Assembly: GCA_017416505.1 (NCBI GenBank)
Contig: JAFQCI010000107.1
Span: forward strand, 1 to 27,300
Source: Lachnospiraceae bacterium
Lineage (GTDB): Bacteria > Bacillota_A > Clostridia > Lachnospirales > Lachnospiraceae
Length of the DNA: 27,300 nucleotides
Reading direction: 5' to 3'
The notes under the pieces are model-generated. The model saw nothing but the letters and a program-made list of their open reading frames with translations, was not told the DNA's origin and made no database searches. Shown piece after piece: positions 1-6,261 of the stretch (positions within the stretch are counted from its first letter, which is position 1; each line of letters opens with the position of its first letter). The position numbers and the translations under genes were made by a program.

Positions 1-22
1 GGTCAAAAGGTATTTTGACCCC

Positions 23-177
23 ATGATACCTACGAATTGCTCCGCACTTTGTGCTCCCGCAATTCTAAAACATTCGAAATCCGCCCTATTCGGGCTACTT
101 TCTCATGTTTTGCGGGTCCCAAAGTCATGTTTTTTCATGCGCGCATGAAAAACATGACCTTTTGACCCTGGTATCAT
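23..177 (-). repeat. Dispersed palindromic repeat, longest copy
   Basis: A block of about 155 bp is bounded by inverted 8-mers: ATGATACC at 23-30 and GGTATCAT at 170-177. It holds three successive hairpins. The first is a nested stem, GAATTGC 34-40 with GCAATTC 59-65 and GCAC 44-47 with GTGC 51-54. The second is GCCC 83-86 with GGGC 92-95. The third is a long stem at about 119-160. GGTCAAAAGGT at 1-11 is the inverse of 157-167, so the element may extend past the window edge. Related pieces occur at 2237-2264, 6186-6252 and 25631-25643. No protein is encoded by it alone. It resembles a MITE or REP-type element; mobility is inferred, not shown. Confidence 0.7.
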
Positions 178-483
178 ACTAACTACTTTATCGACTGCTT
201 CCTGCCCATGATATGCTTCATAAGTTCCCTTATAATAATCTCCATCATACTCCTCTTTAGTTCTATAATATATAAAACTTCCATCCTCGCCCATTTGGAT
301 TTCTGAATCATCATCTAACACAACAAATCGGTTTCCTATTACAATATTTTCATTAACTACTTCTATATTGTCCTCCATAACTTCGGACGTTGTTGTTTCC
401 TTAATATTTTTGTCACATGCACACATATTTATTGCAATCAGACCACCTAAAAATAATATTGTAACCAATTTTTTAATTCTCAT
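103..483 (-). CDS. Small lipoprotein with repeat-derived C-terminus
   Basis: A 126-residue predicted lipoprotein of unknown function. The start at 483 is preceded by a good ribosome site (AGGAGAGTGGGAAA). The N-terminus has RIKK, then a hydrophobic stretch (residues 6-20) ending in MCAC, so Cys23 (or Cys21) is the likely lipidated residue. The mature part is acidic and polar, with no recognised domain. The last 24 residues, from Met103 onward, are translated from the palindromic repeat at 112-178, and the stop codon lies inside that element. The natural 3' end was therefore probably replaced by repeat insertion, and the gene may be a truncated but still translatable version. It reads away from the rest of the window with no partner gene visible. 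Lipoprotein call fairly sure; function unknown. Confidence 0.65.
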   Translation of the reverse strand: MRIKKLVTILFLGGLIAINMCACDKNIKETTTSEVMEDNIEVVNENIVIGNRFVVLDDDSEIQMGEDGSFIYYRTKEEYDGDYYKGTYEAYHGQEAVDKVVSMIPGSKGHVFHARMKKHDFGTRKT

Positions 484-518
484 TTTCCCACTCTCCTAAA
501 CTTACAATGTATGACTAA

Positions 519-547
519 ATTATAACATAGCATCATTTCTTTTACTA
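519..547 (-). promoter_or_regulatory. Possible promoter of the lipoprotein gene
   Basis: On the minus strand there is a consensus -10 TATAAT (519-524), 35 bases upstream of the lipoprotein start. The -35 position at 17-bp spacing reads TAGTAA (542-547), which is poor. The call rests mainly on the -10 element. Confidence 0.4.
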
Positions 548-605
548 TATAAAACAAATTAAATCTGAAGAACACAATAATATCTGTAACTGCTACTATT
601 CAGAC

Positions 606-642
606 GAACAGTAACTTATTAATTCTGCATACAAATTCGCTT
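606..642 (+). repeat. Left arm of inverted repeat around parS
   Basis: This begins GAACAGTAACTTATTAATT and ends AAATTCGCTT. It matches, imperfectly and in inverted orientation, the sequence at 814-851, which on the minus strand begins GAACAGCAACTAATT and also ends AAATTCGCTT. A further GAACAGTAAC lies at 855-864. The pair encloses the parS site and the 751-774 hairpin. Confidence 0.5.
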
Positions 643-676
643 TCCAAAACAGAAATTACCCAAAAAAAAACGTATA

Positions 677-692
677 TGTTTCACGTGAAACA
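677..692. promoter_or_regulatory. parS site (ParB/Spo0J binding), perfect match
   Basis: TGTTTCACGTGAAACA is identical to the 16-bp palindromic parS sequence known from Bacillus subtilis and many other bacteria. ParB loads here as a CTP-dependent clamp, spreads, and recruits SMC to organise and segregate the origin region. The site is intergenic, about 14.5 kb from dnaA, as expected for origin-proximal parS. A second, 15/16 site lies at 2376-2391. Neither parA nor parB is in the window. Confidence 0.9.
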
Positions 693-750
693 TTTTCATT
701 TATCCAAAACTATACTGTTGTAAAGAAATGACAATCAACTGATCACTCAA

Positions 751-774
751 TACCCTGATCTTGCTGTCAGGGTA
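751..774 (-). repeat. TACCCTGA/TCAGGGTA hairpin repeat, copy 1
   Basis: TACCCTGA (751-758) pairs with TCAGGGTA (767-774). The centre, CTTGCTGTCAGGGTAC, and the left flank, CACTCA, match the reverse complement of the hairpin at 14999-15025 upstream of dnaA. These are two copies of one dispersed palindrome. Confidence 0.6.
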
Positions 775-813
775 CATAATAGCATGTTTCAGGAGTTGGT
801 CTTTACTTTGCGT

Positions 814-851
814 AAGCGAATTTACATGAAAAAACCAATTAGTTGCTGTTC
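814..851 (-). repeat. Right arm of inverted repeat around parS
   Basis: Inverted, diverged copy of 606-642. The shared blocks are the GAACAG end and AAATTCGCTT at the inner end. With the other hairpins it accounts for most of the 484-968 gap, where no gene is visible. Confidence 0.5.
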
Positions 852-968
852 ATTAGAACAGTAACATAATAAATAAGTACTCCATTATTTTCAAATAAAG
901 AATTGCAAAATAGTATAAAAAGAGATACAATAAAATTAGAAGAAGAAATATTTCAAAGGAGATTTAGC

Positions 969-1313
969 ATGCCATTTATTCAATCAAAAGTATCTGTTTC
1001 ACTTACAGACACACAAAAAGAAAACATAAAATCAAAACTAGGAAAAGCCATTTCTTTGATTCCAGGCAAATCGGAACAATGGCTTATGGTAGAAATAAAA
1101 GATAACTGTTGTCTATATTTTCAAGGAAATCAGGATGCACCGACAGCATTTGTAGAAGTGAAAATATTTGGAAAGGCATCTTCCCAAGTATACGATTCCC
1201 TTACAAATGAAATATGCAATATATTAAATACCGAACTCTCAATCCCTAAAAATCGTATTTATGTAAAATATGAAGAAGTGGCAAACTGGGGTTGGAATGG
1301 AGGTAATTTCTAA
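969..1313 (+). CDS. MIF-family tautomerase
   Basis: A 114-residue member of the macrophage migration inhibitory factor (MIF)/phenylpyruvate tautomerase family, about the length of human MIF. The start at 969 is chosen because AAGGAGATTTAGC precedes it and because Met-Pro exposes the catalytic N-terminal proline after Met removal. An upstream in-frame TTG at 903 lacks these. Conserved landmarks are Pro2, the GK at 33-34 corresponding to MIF Lys32, the KIFGK block (65-69) and the C-terminal RIYVKYEEV...GWN...F block. The CxxC redox motif of animal MIF is absent (APTAFV there). Family knowledge: trimeric enzymes tautomerising phenylpyruvate-like substrates; the native substrate here is unknown. 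It is followed after 18 bp by the FliD-like gene, probably one transcript. No signal peptide is seen. Confidence 0.85.
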   Translation: MPFIQSKVSVSLTDTQKENIKSKLGKAISLIPGKSEQWLMVEIKDNCCLYFQGNQDAPTAFVEVKIFGKASSQVYDSLTNEICNILNTELSIPKNRIYVKYEEVANWGWNGGNF

Positions 1314-1331
1314 GAGAAAGGAGATGATCCT

Positions 1332-2108
1332 ATGAATATTAATCATTTATCAAGTATATCGACTTTATTTTCAAGTATGAATCAAACCAGTAGCAGCAAC
1401 AATAATATGAATTTATATTCTGCATTTAGTGAATATTCCATAATTAAAAGCGGAGCATATCGCAAATTAGTAAAATCATATTATGATGAAACTGGAAATA
1501 GCAATAGTACTATAAAAGATAAATTATCTAAACTAAATTCTGATACGACTTCTACAGAAGCAAAACAGTATACAGAAATTAAAAGTGCTACTGACTCACT
1601 TTCAAAATCGGCTACTGCCCTTGTGACCAAAGGAACGAAATCCTTATTTAAGACAATGGAAACTAAGAAAGTGGATGAGTCTACTGGGGAAGAAACTACG
1701 GTAAAAGAATATGATATGAAAGCAATTCAGGAAGCAGTAAGTAGTTTTATTAAGGAATACAACGATACTTTAGAAATTGCGTCTGAAACAGACAACCAGA
1801 CTATTCTAAAAAATACCTTAAATATGACGAAACAAACTGCATCATATGAAACAAGCTTAGATAAAATAGGAATTACCATCAATGAAGATAATACTCTAAG
1901 TTTAAATGAAGAAAAGTTTAATTCTGCAGATATTACTTCCATTAAATCACTGTTCAATGATTCTCAATCATTTGCAGCGAAAACATTATATAAATCAAAT
2001 CAAATCGGACAAAATGCTGTAAAAGCAGCTACGAATGCTTCGATTTACTCAAGTACGGGAAGCTATTCTACAATAAATTATTACTCAGCAAATAACTGGT
2101 TCTTATAA
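1332..2108 (+). CDS. FliD C-terminal-like protein
   Basis: A 258-residue protein with a strong ribosome site (GAAAGGAGATGATCCT). The N-terminus is Ser/Asn-rich and low in complexity (residues 5-30). From about residue 65 a helical region resembles the C-terminal domain of flagellar cap protein FliD: a segment with SSFIKEYNDTLE, then the LDKIGITINEDNTLSLNEEKF block near residue 177, then a SLFNDS segment. Full FliD is usually over 450 residues, so the N-terminal and hypervariable domains are missing, and no other flagellar gene is in the window. It has no signal peptide or membrane segment. Function unknown; it could be a free-standing filament or cap-like protein or a decayed fragment. It is coupled to the MIF-family gene by an 18-bp gap. 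Confidence 0.6.
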   Translation: MNINHLSSISTLFSSMNQTSSSNNNMNLYSAFSEYSIIKSGAYRKLVKSYYDETGNSNSTIKDKLSKLNSDTTSTEAKQYTEIKSATDSLSKSATALVTKGTKSLFKTMETKKVDESTGEETTVKEYDMKAIQEAVSSFIKEYNDTLEIASETDNQTILKNTLNMTKQTASYETSLDKIGITINEDNTLSLNEEKFNSADITSIKSLFNDSQSFAAKTLYKSNQIGQNAVKAATNASIYSSTGSYSTINYYSANNWFL

Positions 2109-2168
2109 AATTTAAGGTGTTGTCGGATGCATCCTTGTATCTAATAGTTCGTTACAAGTTAATACAAA

Positions 2169-2210
2169 CATAATATGAGTTGCTCGACAAAATGGGCAAC
2201 TCATATTATG
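2169..2210 (+). terminator. Long hairpin after the MIF/FliD-like unit
   Basis: CATAATATGAGTTGC (2169-2183) and GCAACTCATATTATG (2196-2210) form a perfect 15-bp stem with a 12-nt loop. No T run follows directly; seven Ts come about 20 bases later. It may end the MIF/FliD-like transcript or protect its 3' end. A protein-binding palindrome is an alternative. Confidence 0.5.
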
Positions 2211-2236
2211 ATGTTGGAAATAAAAGATATTTTTTT

Positions 2237-2264
2237 CCATAATGCTTACGAATTGCTACACTTT
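2237..2264 (-). repeat. Fragment of the palindromic repeat (left end)
   Basis: CCATAATGCTTACGAATTGC followed by TACACTTT matches 21-50 (CCATGATACCTACGAATTGC, then TCCGCACTTT) with few changes. The rest of the element is missing here. It lies in the leader of the nitroreductase gene. Confidence 0.5.
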
Positions 2265-2316
2265 TTATAAATCATAATTTTATAAATATAAGAAACATAA
2301 AGAAAGGAAAAAAAGT

Positions 2317-2850
2317 ATGGAATTAAGCCAATGTATCAACGAAAGAAGAAGTATTAGAGACTATCAAACCAAAGAAGTTTCACGTGAAACAATTTTAGAA
2401 TTAATCAATGCAGCCATAAAAGCTCCTTCCTGGAAAAACTCCCAGGTATCAAGATATTATGTAACAGACACCTCCGAAAAAACAAAAGAATTTTTACCAT
2501 GTATGGCGGAATTCAATCAAAAGAACATTGCGAATGCTCCTGTTGTGATTGTATCAACAGTTGTAAAGGGAAGAAGCGGCTTCGAACGAGATGGAAGTTA
2601 TACCACTCACTTAAAAGATGGCTGGCAATATTTTGACAACGGACTTCAGGTGCAAAATATTTGCCTAAAAGCCTATGAATTAGGTCTTGGAACATTAATC
2701 ATGGGAATTTATCATGAAGAAAAAATCAGAGAATTCTTCCAAATCCCAGATACAGAAGAAATCGTAGCAGTCATTGGAGTTGGTTATCCGAACATAAAAC
2801 CAGAAATGCCAAAAAGGAAAACTGCGGAAGAAATTACTACGTTTAAATAA
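2317..2850 (+). CDS. Nitroreductase family protein
   Basis: A 177-residue FMN-dependent nitroreductase-fold protein, of the usual length for the compact subfamily. The start has a ribosome site (AAGAAAGGAAAAAAAGT). Visible signatures are the N-terminal ERRSIRDY, which in the family contacts the FMN phosphate, APSWKNSQ at about residues 36-43, and the C-terminal GLGTLIMG...IPDTEEIVAVIGVGYP block that completes the flavin site. Family role: NAD(P)H-dependent two-electron reduction of nitro, quinone or related compounds; the substrate cannot be read here. Codons for VSRET (residues 21-25) coincide with a near-perfect parS site, so this stretch is under double constraint. The gene converges on argS and shares a bidirectional terminator with it. 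Confidence 0.85.
   Translation: MELSQCINERRSIRDYQTKEVSRETILELINAAIKAPSWKNSQVSRYYVTDTSEKTKEFLPCMAEFNQKNIANAPVVIVSTVVKGRSGFERDGSYTTHLKDGWQYFDNGLQVQNICLKAYELGLGTLIMGIYHEEKIREFFQIPDTEEIVAVIGVGYPNIKPEMPKRKTAEEITTFK
2376..2391. promoter_or_regulatory. parS site inside the nitroreductase gene (15/16)
   Basis: AGTTTCACGTGAAACA differs from the consensus parS only in its first base. It lies 1.7 kb from the perfect parS at 677-692, inside coding sequence, as is known for some parS sites in other bacteria. A chance 15/16 match this close to the origin and to a perfect site is unlikely. Confidence 0.8.
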
Positions 2851-2907
2851 ATAATTCTAAAATATTTACTTTTCATTACTGATAAATAAATAATATTTCC
2901 TGGTAAT

Positions 2908-2952
2908 AAAAAAGCCTGTGAATGTAATTCTTATTACACTCACAGGCTTTTT
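2908..2952. terminator. Bidirectional intrinsic terminator
   Basis: AAAAAGCCTGTGAATGTAA pairs with TTACACTCACAGGCTTTTT, giving an A run on one side and a T run on the other. It can terminate both convergent genes, the nitroreductase (plus) and argS (minus). Confidence 0.9.
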
Positions 2953-2962
2953 ACCATCTCGA

Positions 2963-4654
2963 CTACATTCTCTCCGGACACTGAATACCTAATAAATCCA
3001 ATCCATTCTTTAATACATTCTTCGTAATACAAACAAGTTTTAACCTTGCCTTCTTCACCTTCTCATCTTCCACATTAATCTGGCAATTATTATAAAACTT
3101 ATTAAATGCCTGAGCCACAGCAATGACATAACGAGCCACGATATATGGTTCCAATCTTTCACCTGCATCTGTTACTACCTGAGGGAATCTGCTAATTTCC
3201 TTCAATAATGCAAGAGAAAATTCATCGGATAATACCTCTGCATCAATATCATTGTCCACACTTTCCACTCCTGCTCTACGAAGAACACTGGCAGCTCTTG
3301 CATAAGTATATTGTGCGTAAGGTCCTGTTTCTCCATCGAAGTTCAGAATCTTTTCCCATTTAAAGCTGACATCCTTAATTCTTTGATTATATAAATCATT
3401 GAAAATAATGGCGCCCACACCAACCTTTTTTGCAACTTCTTCTTTATCCTCAAGATCCGGATTCTTTACGTCAATGACTTCTTTGATTTTATTAATGGCT
3501 TCATTTAAAATATCTTCCGCATAAATGATATTTCCACCTCTGGTAGATAACTTAGCACCTTCCAGACTTACCAATCCATAAGGAACATGAACCGGCTCTG
3601 TCTTTGCCCATTCGTAACCCATTAATTCTACTACCTTAAATACCTGGCTGAAATGAAGTTTTTGTTCCTGTCCTGTAACATAAAGACATTTTGAAAAATC
3701 ATAAGTTCTCTTACGATATAATAAAGCGGCCAAATCTCTGGTTGCATAGATGGTACTTCCATCCTTCTTCATAATCAAACATGGAGCCATATTATATTCT
3801 TCCAAATCAACAATTTTAGCACCTTCACTCTCAACTAATAAGTTTTTATCCTTAAGTTCCGCCACCACATCATGACACATATCACGATAGAAGCTTTCCC
3901 CATTATAAGAGTCAAATCCGATTCCTAACAAATCATATACTCTCTTGTATTCGATTAAACTAATATCCTTAAACCATTGCCAGATAGCAAGAGCCTCTTC
4001 GTTTCCCTGCTCCATCTTCGCAAACCATTCTCTTGCTTCATCTTCTAACTCATGATTCTTTTCTGCTTCCTCATGGAACTTCACATAAATACGGAGTAAT
4101 TCAGCAATTCCTTCTTTTTCTACCTGTTCCTTGGAACTCCATGCCTTATAAGCAACGATTAATTTACCAAACTGAGTTCCCCAATCTCCTAAATGATTGA
4201 TACGTTCAACCTTGTATCCTAATTTTTCATGAATCTTATACAACGAATTTCCAATGATAGTAGTTCTTAAATGACCTACATGGAAGTTCTTTGCAACATT
4301 TGGAGAGGAATAATCGATACAAACGCTCTTTCCACTTCCTTCTTTGGTAGAACCAAAATCTTTCCCAGAAGCTACATCAATTATCTGTTTCACAAAAGTA
4401 ATCTTATCCACAAAAAAGTTTAAATATCCACCATTCGCTTCTACTTTAGAAATGAAATCCACATTACTGAACTTTTCCTTTAAATCTTCCGCAATCATTT
4501 GTGGAGCCTTACGATATGCCTTAGCCAATCGGAAGCAAGGAAATGCAAAATCCCCCAACTCTGGTTTCGGTGGAATTTCCAAAAGACCCTCAATATCCGA
4601 TACTTCTAATCCTTCAACTTCCTTTGCAATTAAATCAACAATCTTACTTTTCAT
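2963..4654 (-). CDS. argS: Arginyl-tRNA synthetase
   Basis: Charges tRNA-Arg with arginine; a cytoplasmic class I synthetase of 563 residues. The open frame extends to 4801, but the start at 4654 is preferred: it is preceded by AGAAAGGAAAACAGTT and begins MKSKIVDLIAKEV, typical of the family N-terminus. Visible motifs are the HIGH-type signature NFHVGHLR, the KMSKS-region equivalent KLSTRGGN, and the C-terminal anticodon-binding (DALR) domain with GPYAQYTYARA and a final LLGIQCPERM. The upstream 243-bp gap holds a perfect DnaA box. It is the last gene of the minus-strand series and ends at a bidirectional terminator. No T-box leader was seen. Confidence 0.97.
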   Translation of the reverse strand: MKSKIVDLIAKEVEGLEVSDIEGLLEIPPKPELGDFAFPCFRLAKAYRKAPQMIAEDLKEKFSNVDFISKVEANGGYLNFFVDKITFVKQIIDVASGKDFGSTKEGSGKSVCIDYSSPNVAKNFHVGHLRTTIIGNSLYKIHEKLGYKVERINHLGDWGTQFGKLIVAYKAWSSKEQVEKEGIAELLRIYVKFHEEAEKNHELEDEAREWFAKMEQGNEEALAIWQWFKDISLIEYKRVYDLLGIGFDSYNGESFYRDMCHDVVAELKDKNLLVESEGAKIVDLEEYNMAPCLIMKKDGSTIYATRDLAALLYRKRTYDFSKCLYVTGQEQKLHFSQVFKVVELMGYEWAKTEPVHVPYGLVSLEGAKLSTRGGNIIYAEDILNEAINKIKEVIDVKNPDLEDKEEVAKKVGVGAIIFNDLYNQRIKDVSFKWEKILNFDGETGPYAQYTYARAASVLRRAGVESVDNDIDAEVLSDEFSLALLKEISRFPQVVTDAGERLEPYIVARYVIAVAQAFNKFYNNCQINVEDEKVKKARLKLVCITKNVLKNGLDLLGIQCPERM

Positions 4655-4693
4655 AACTGTTTTCCTTTCTTCTCTGCCTTTTACTAAAACAAT

Positions 4694-4730
4694 TGTGGAA
4701 AAACTTATTTTTTTTAATAAGTTATCCACA
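4694..4730. promoter_or_regulatory. DnaA box pair upstream of argS
   Basis: TTATCCACA (4722-4730) is a perfect DnaA box. TGTGGAAAA (4694-4702) is a one-mismatch box in the opposite orientation, 19 bases away. The pair lies in the argS leader about 10 kb from dnaA. DnaA binding is inferred from sequence only. The rest of 4655-4897 shows no gene. Confidence 0.55.
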
Positions 4731-4897
4731 TTAAACTTCATTGTATACCTTATAATCCCCACTAACACATTCAATCCTGGCTTATATGTATCCTCACCCA
4801 TGGGAATACTAATATTTTATTGCGTGACTTTCTACTATAAACTACTTATCACATTTCAAATTGCATTTATTTGATAACAGCCATCTAGCCATCTACC

Positions 4898-6154
4898 TTA
4901 AACTGGTATTAGAATATCAATAATCGTCCCGGATGTCAAATCTCCAGAAATCTCAATGGTTCCATTTAACAGATAAATCCATTCTTCCACAAAATGCAGA
5001 CCACTGTGCCAGTTTGATTTTTCCAGATAATCTTCTGATATTCCAATTCCATTATCACTCATTTGCAATGCAATCTCTTTTTCCTTAAAACTTAAATACA
5101 CACCAATTCGATTGGATTCCGAATGCTTTTTTATATTTTCTAACAATTCATCCATAATTCGAAGTATTAATAAAACAATGATTGGAGGAATGCTTTGTTG
5201 GAAATTTACCTGGCTGACTTCATACTTAAACTCCCACTGTTCATAACTCTCCTGTTTTTGCTTTAAATAACGCTCAAAATATATTTTTGCAGGTTCATTA
5301 AATTCCGTTTGCACCTGTCGCTCCACACTTTGATTTTTAAAATTACTCTGCCATTTCTTTAAAATCTTTTCCACCCGGTCTAAAGTAATTTTCGCCCGTT
5401 CCATATCAGAAAACATCATCCACTTAATTTTATCAATATCCTGCAGACATTGATCCATTTCCTGTATTAATTCTTCTGACAGATAATTCTGCAAACGAAC
5501 CTTATCATACTCCCAAAGCATCAGAATATTACTATTATGTGCATGAATTTCCGAAAAGTCGATAGAATTTTCAGACTTATTCGCATTATCCACAAAGTTT
5601 TCCACATTTTCTTTCTTTTCAAGCATTTTATGATTCATTTTTTCTCGAATCATTGCATTTTTATCCACAATAACCGCAGGAAGCTGGTCCTCTTCTTCAA
5701 TAAAAATAAAATCTTCCTGTTCAAAAGCATCGAAAAACTCTTCCTGCTGTCTGCTTTTTTCAAAGCAATATACCTTTAATTCATTCATGGATATCTCCAG
5801 CATTTGCAGGTTTTTATTGATTTCCCTTAATAATTTCGTAGCTTCCTCCCTCATTACTAGAGTCTTCTCTTTTTCTTCACTCAACTGCTTGATTTGTTTA
5901 TCAATGTACTCATTTTCCACACTATTGTCAGACAAATTCAAAGGAGAAAAAACATCTCGATAATGATGGGATTCTTTCGAATATAACTGCTTTGTTTTTT
6001 CTAATTGGTCCATTTGTATGGCTAATTCTTTGATACTTAAATCATATTCATTCATCTTTGCAACCACATTGGCTTTTTCTTTTTGAAAATGATTCCACAA
6101 TTTCTGATTCGTTGCAAGTACACCTGAAAAAGGTTTTTCTTTCGATAAATCCAT
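4898..6154 (-). CDS. DegS-like sensor ATPase lacking the phospho-histidine
   Basis: A 418-residue soluble protein. The start at 6154 follows AAGGAGGGAAGAAC; an in-frame upstream start at 6202 lacks such a site. Residues 1-185 are charged and probably coiled coil. Residues 208-300 resemble the HisKA_3 dimerisation domain of DegS/NarX kinases. Residues 318-418 are an HATPase_c domain with N-box ELLEN (336-340), DNGIGI (367-372) and a final GTIIDILIP. In DegS the H-box reads RVSREIHDGPAQ; here the aligned stretch is VRLQNYLSEELIQ, placing Ser226 where histidine should be. No membrane segment and no adjacent response regulator is seen. It may be an ATP-binding pseudokinase or partner of another kinase. 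ATPase domain sure; kinase activity doubtful. Confidence 0.75.
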   Translation of the reverse strand: MDLSKEKPFSGVLATNQKLWNHFQKEKANVVAKMNEYDLSIKELAIQMDQLEKTKQLYSKESHHYRDVFSPLNLSDNSVENEYIDKQIKQLSEEKEKTLVMREEATKLLREINKNLQMLEISMNELKVYCFEKSRQQEEFFDAFEQEDFIFIEEEDQLPAVIVDKNAMIREKMNHKMLEKKENVENFVDNANKSENSIDFSEIHAHNSNILMLWEYDKVRLQNYLSEELIQEMDQCLQDIDKIKWMMFSDMERAKITLDRVEKILKKWQSNFKNQSVERQVQTEFNEPAKIYFERYLKQKQESYEQWEFKYEVSQVNFQQSIPPIIVLLILRIMDELLENIKKHSESNRIGVYLSFKEKEIALQMSDNGIGISEDYLEKSNWHSGLHFVEEWIYLLNGTIEISGDLTSGTIIDILIPV

Positions 6155-6185
6155 GTTCTTCCCTCCTTTTTTCATGCAATACAAA

Positions 6186-6252
6186 GCGGGACTCAAAGTC
6201 ATACTTTTTCATGCAATTATGAAAAGTATGACCTTATGACCCTGGTATCATA
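6186..6252 (-). repeat. Palindromic repeat, second copy
   Basis: Aligns without gaps over 67 positions with 112-178. Both share the GCGGG end, the CAAAGTCAT stem start and the CCCTGGTATCATA end. The bases that differ inside the stem change as pairs: CATGT/ACATG in one copy, CATAC/GTATG in the other. It fills most of the 107-bp gap between the hydrolase stop and the start of the DegS-like gene, so it would be transcribed between them. The other half of the element (23-111) is missing. Confidence 0.75.
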
Positions 6253-6261
6253 TAAATAGTT

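Noticed and set aside
4344..4874. A 176-codon open frame on the plus strand overlapping the start of argS
   Set aside because: It is antisense to a certain argS, has no ribosome site and a low-complexity hydrophobic end; a shadow of the real gene.
4655..4897. Possible T-box riboswitch before argS
   Set aside because: No T-box consensus or terminator/antiterminator pair was seen in the leader.
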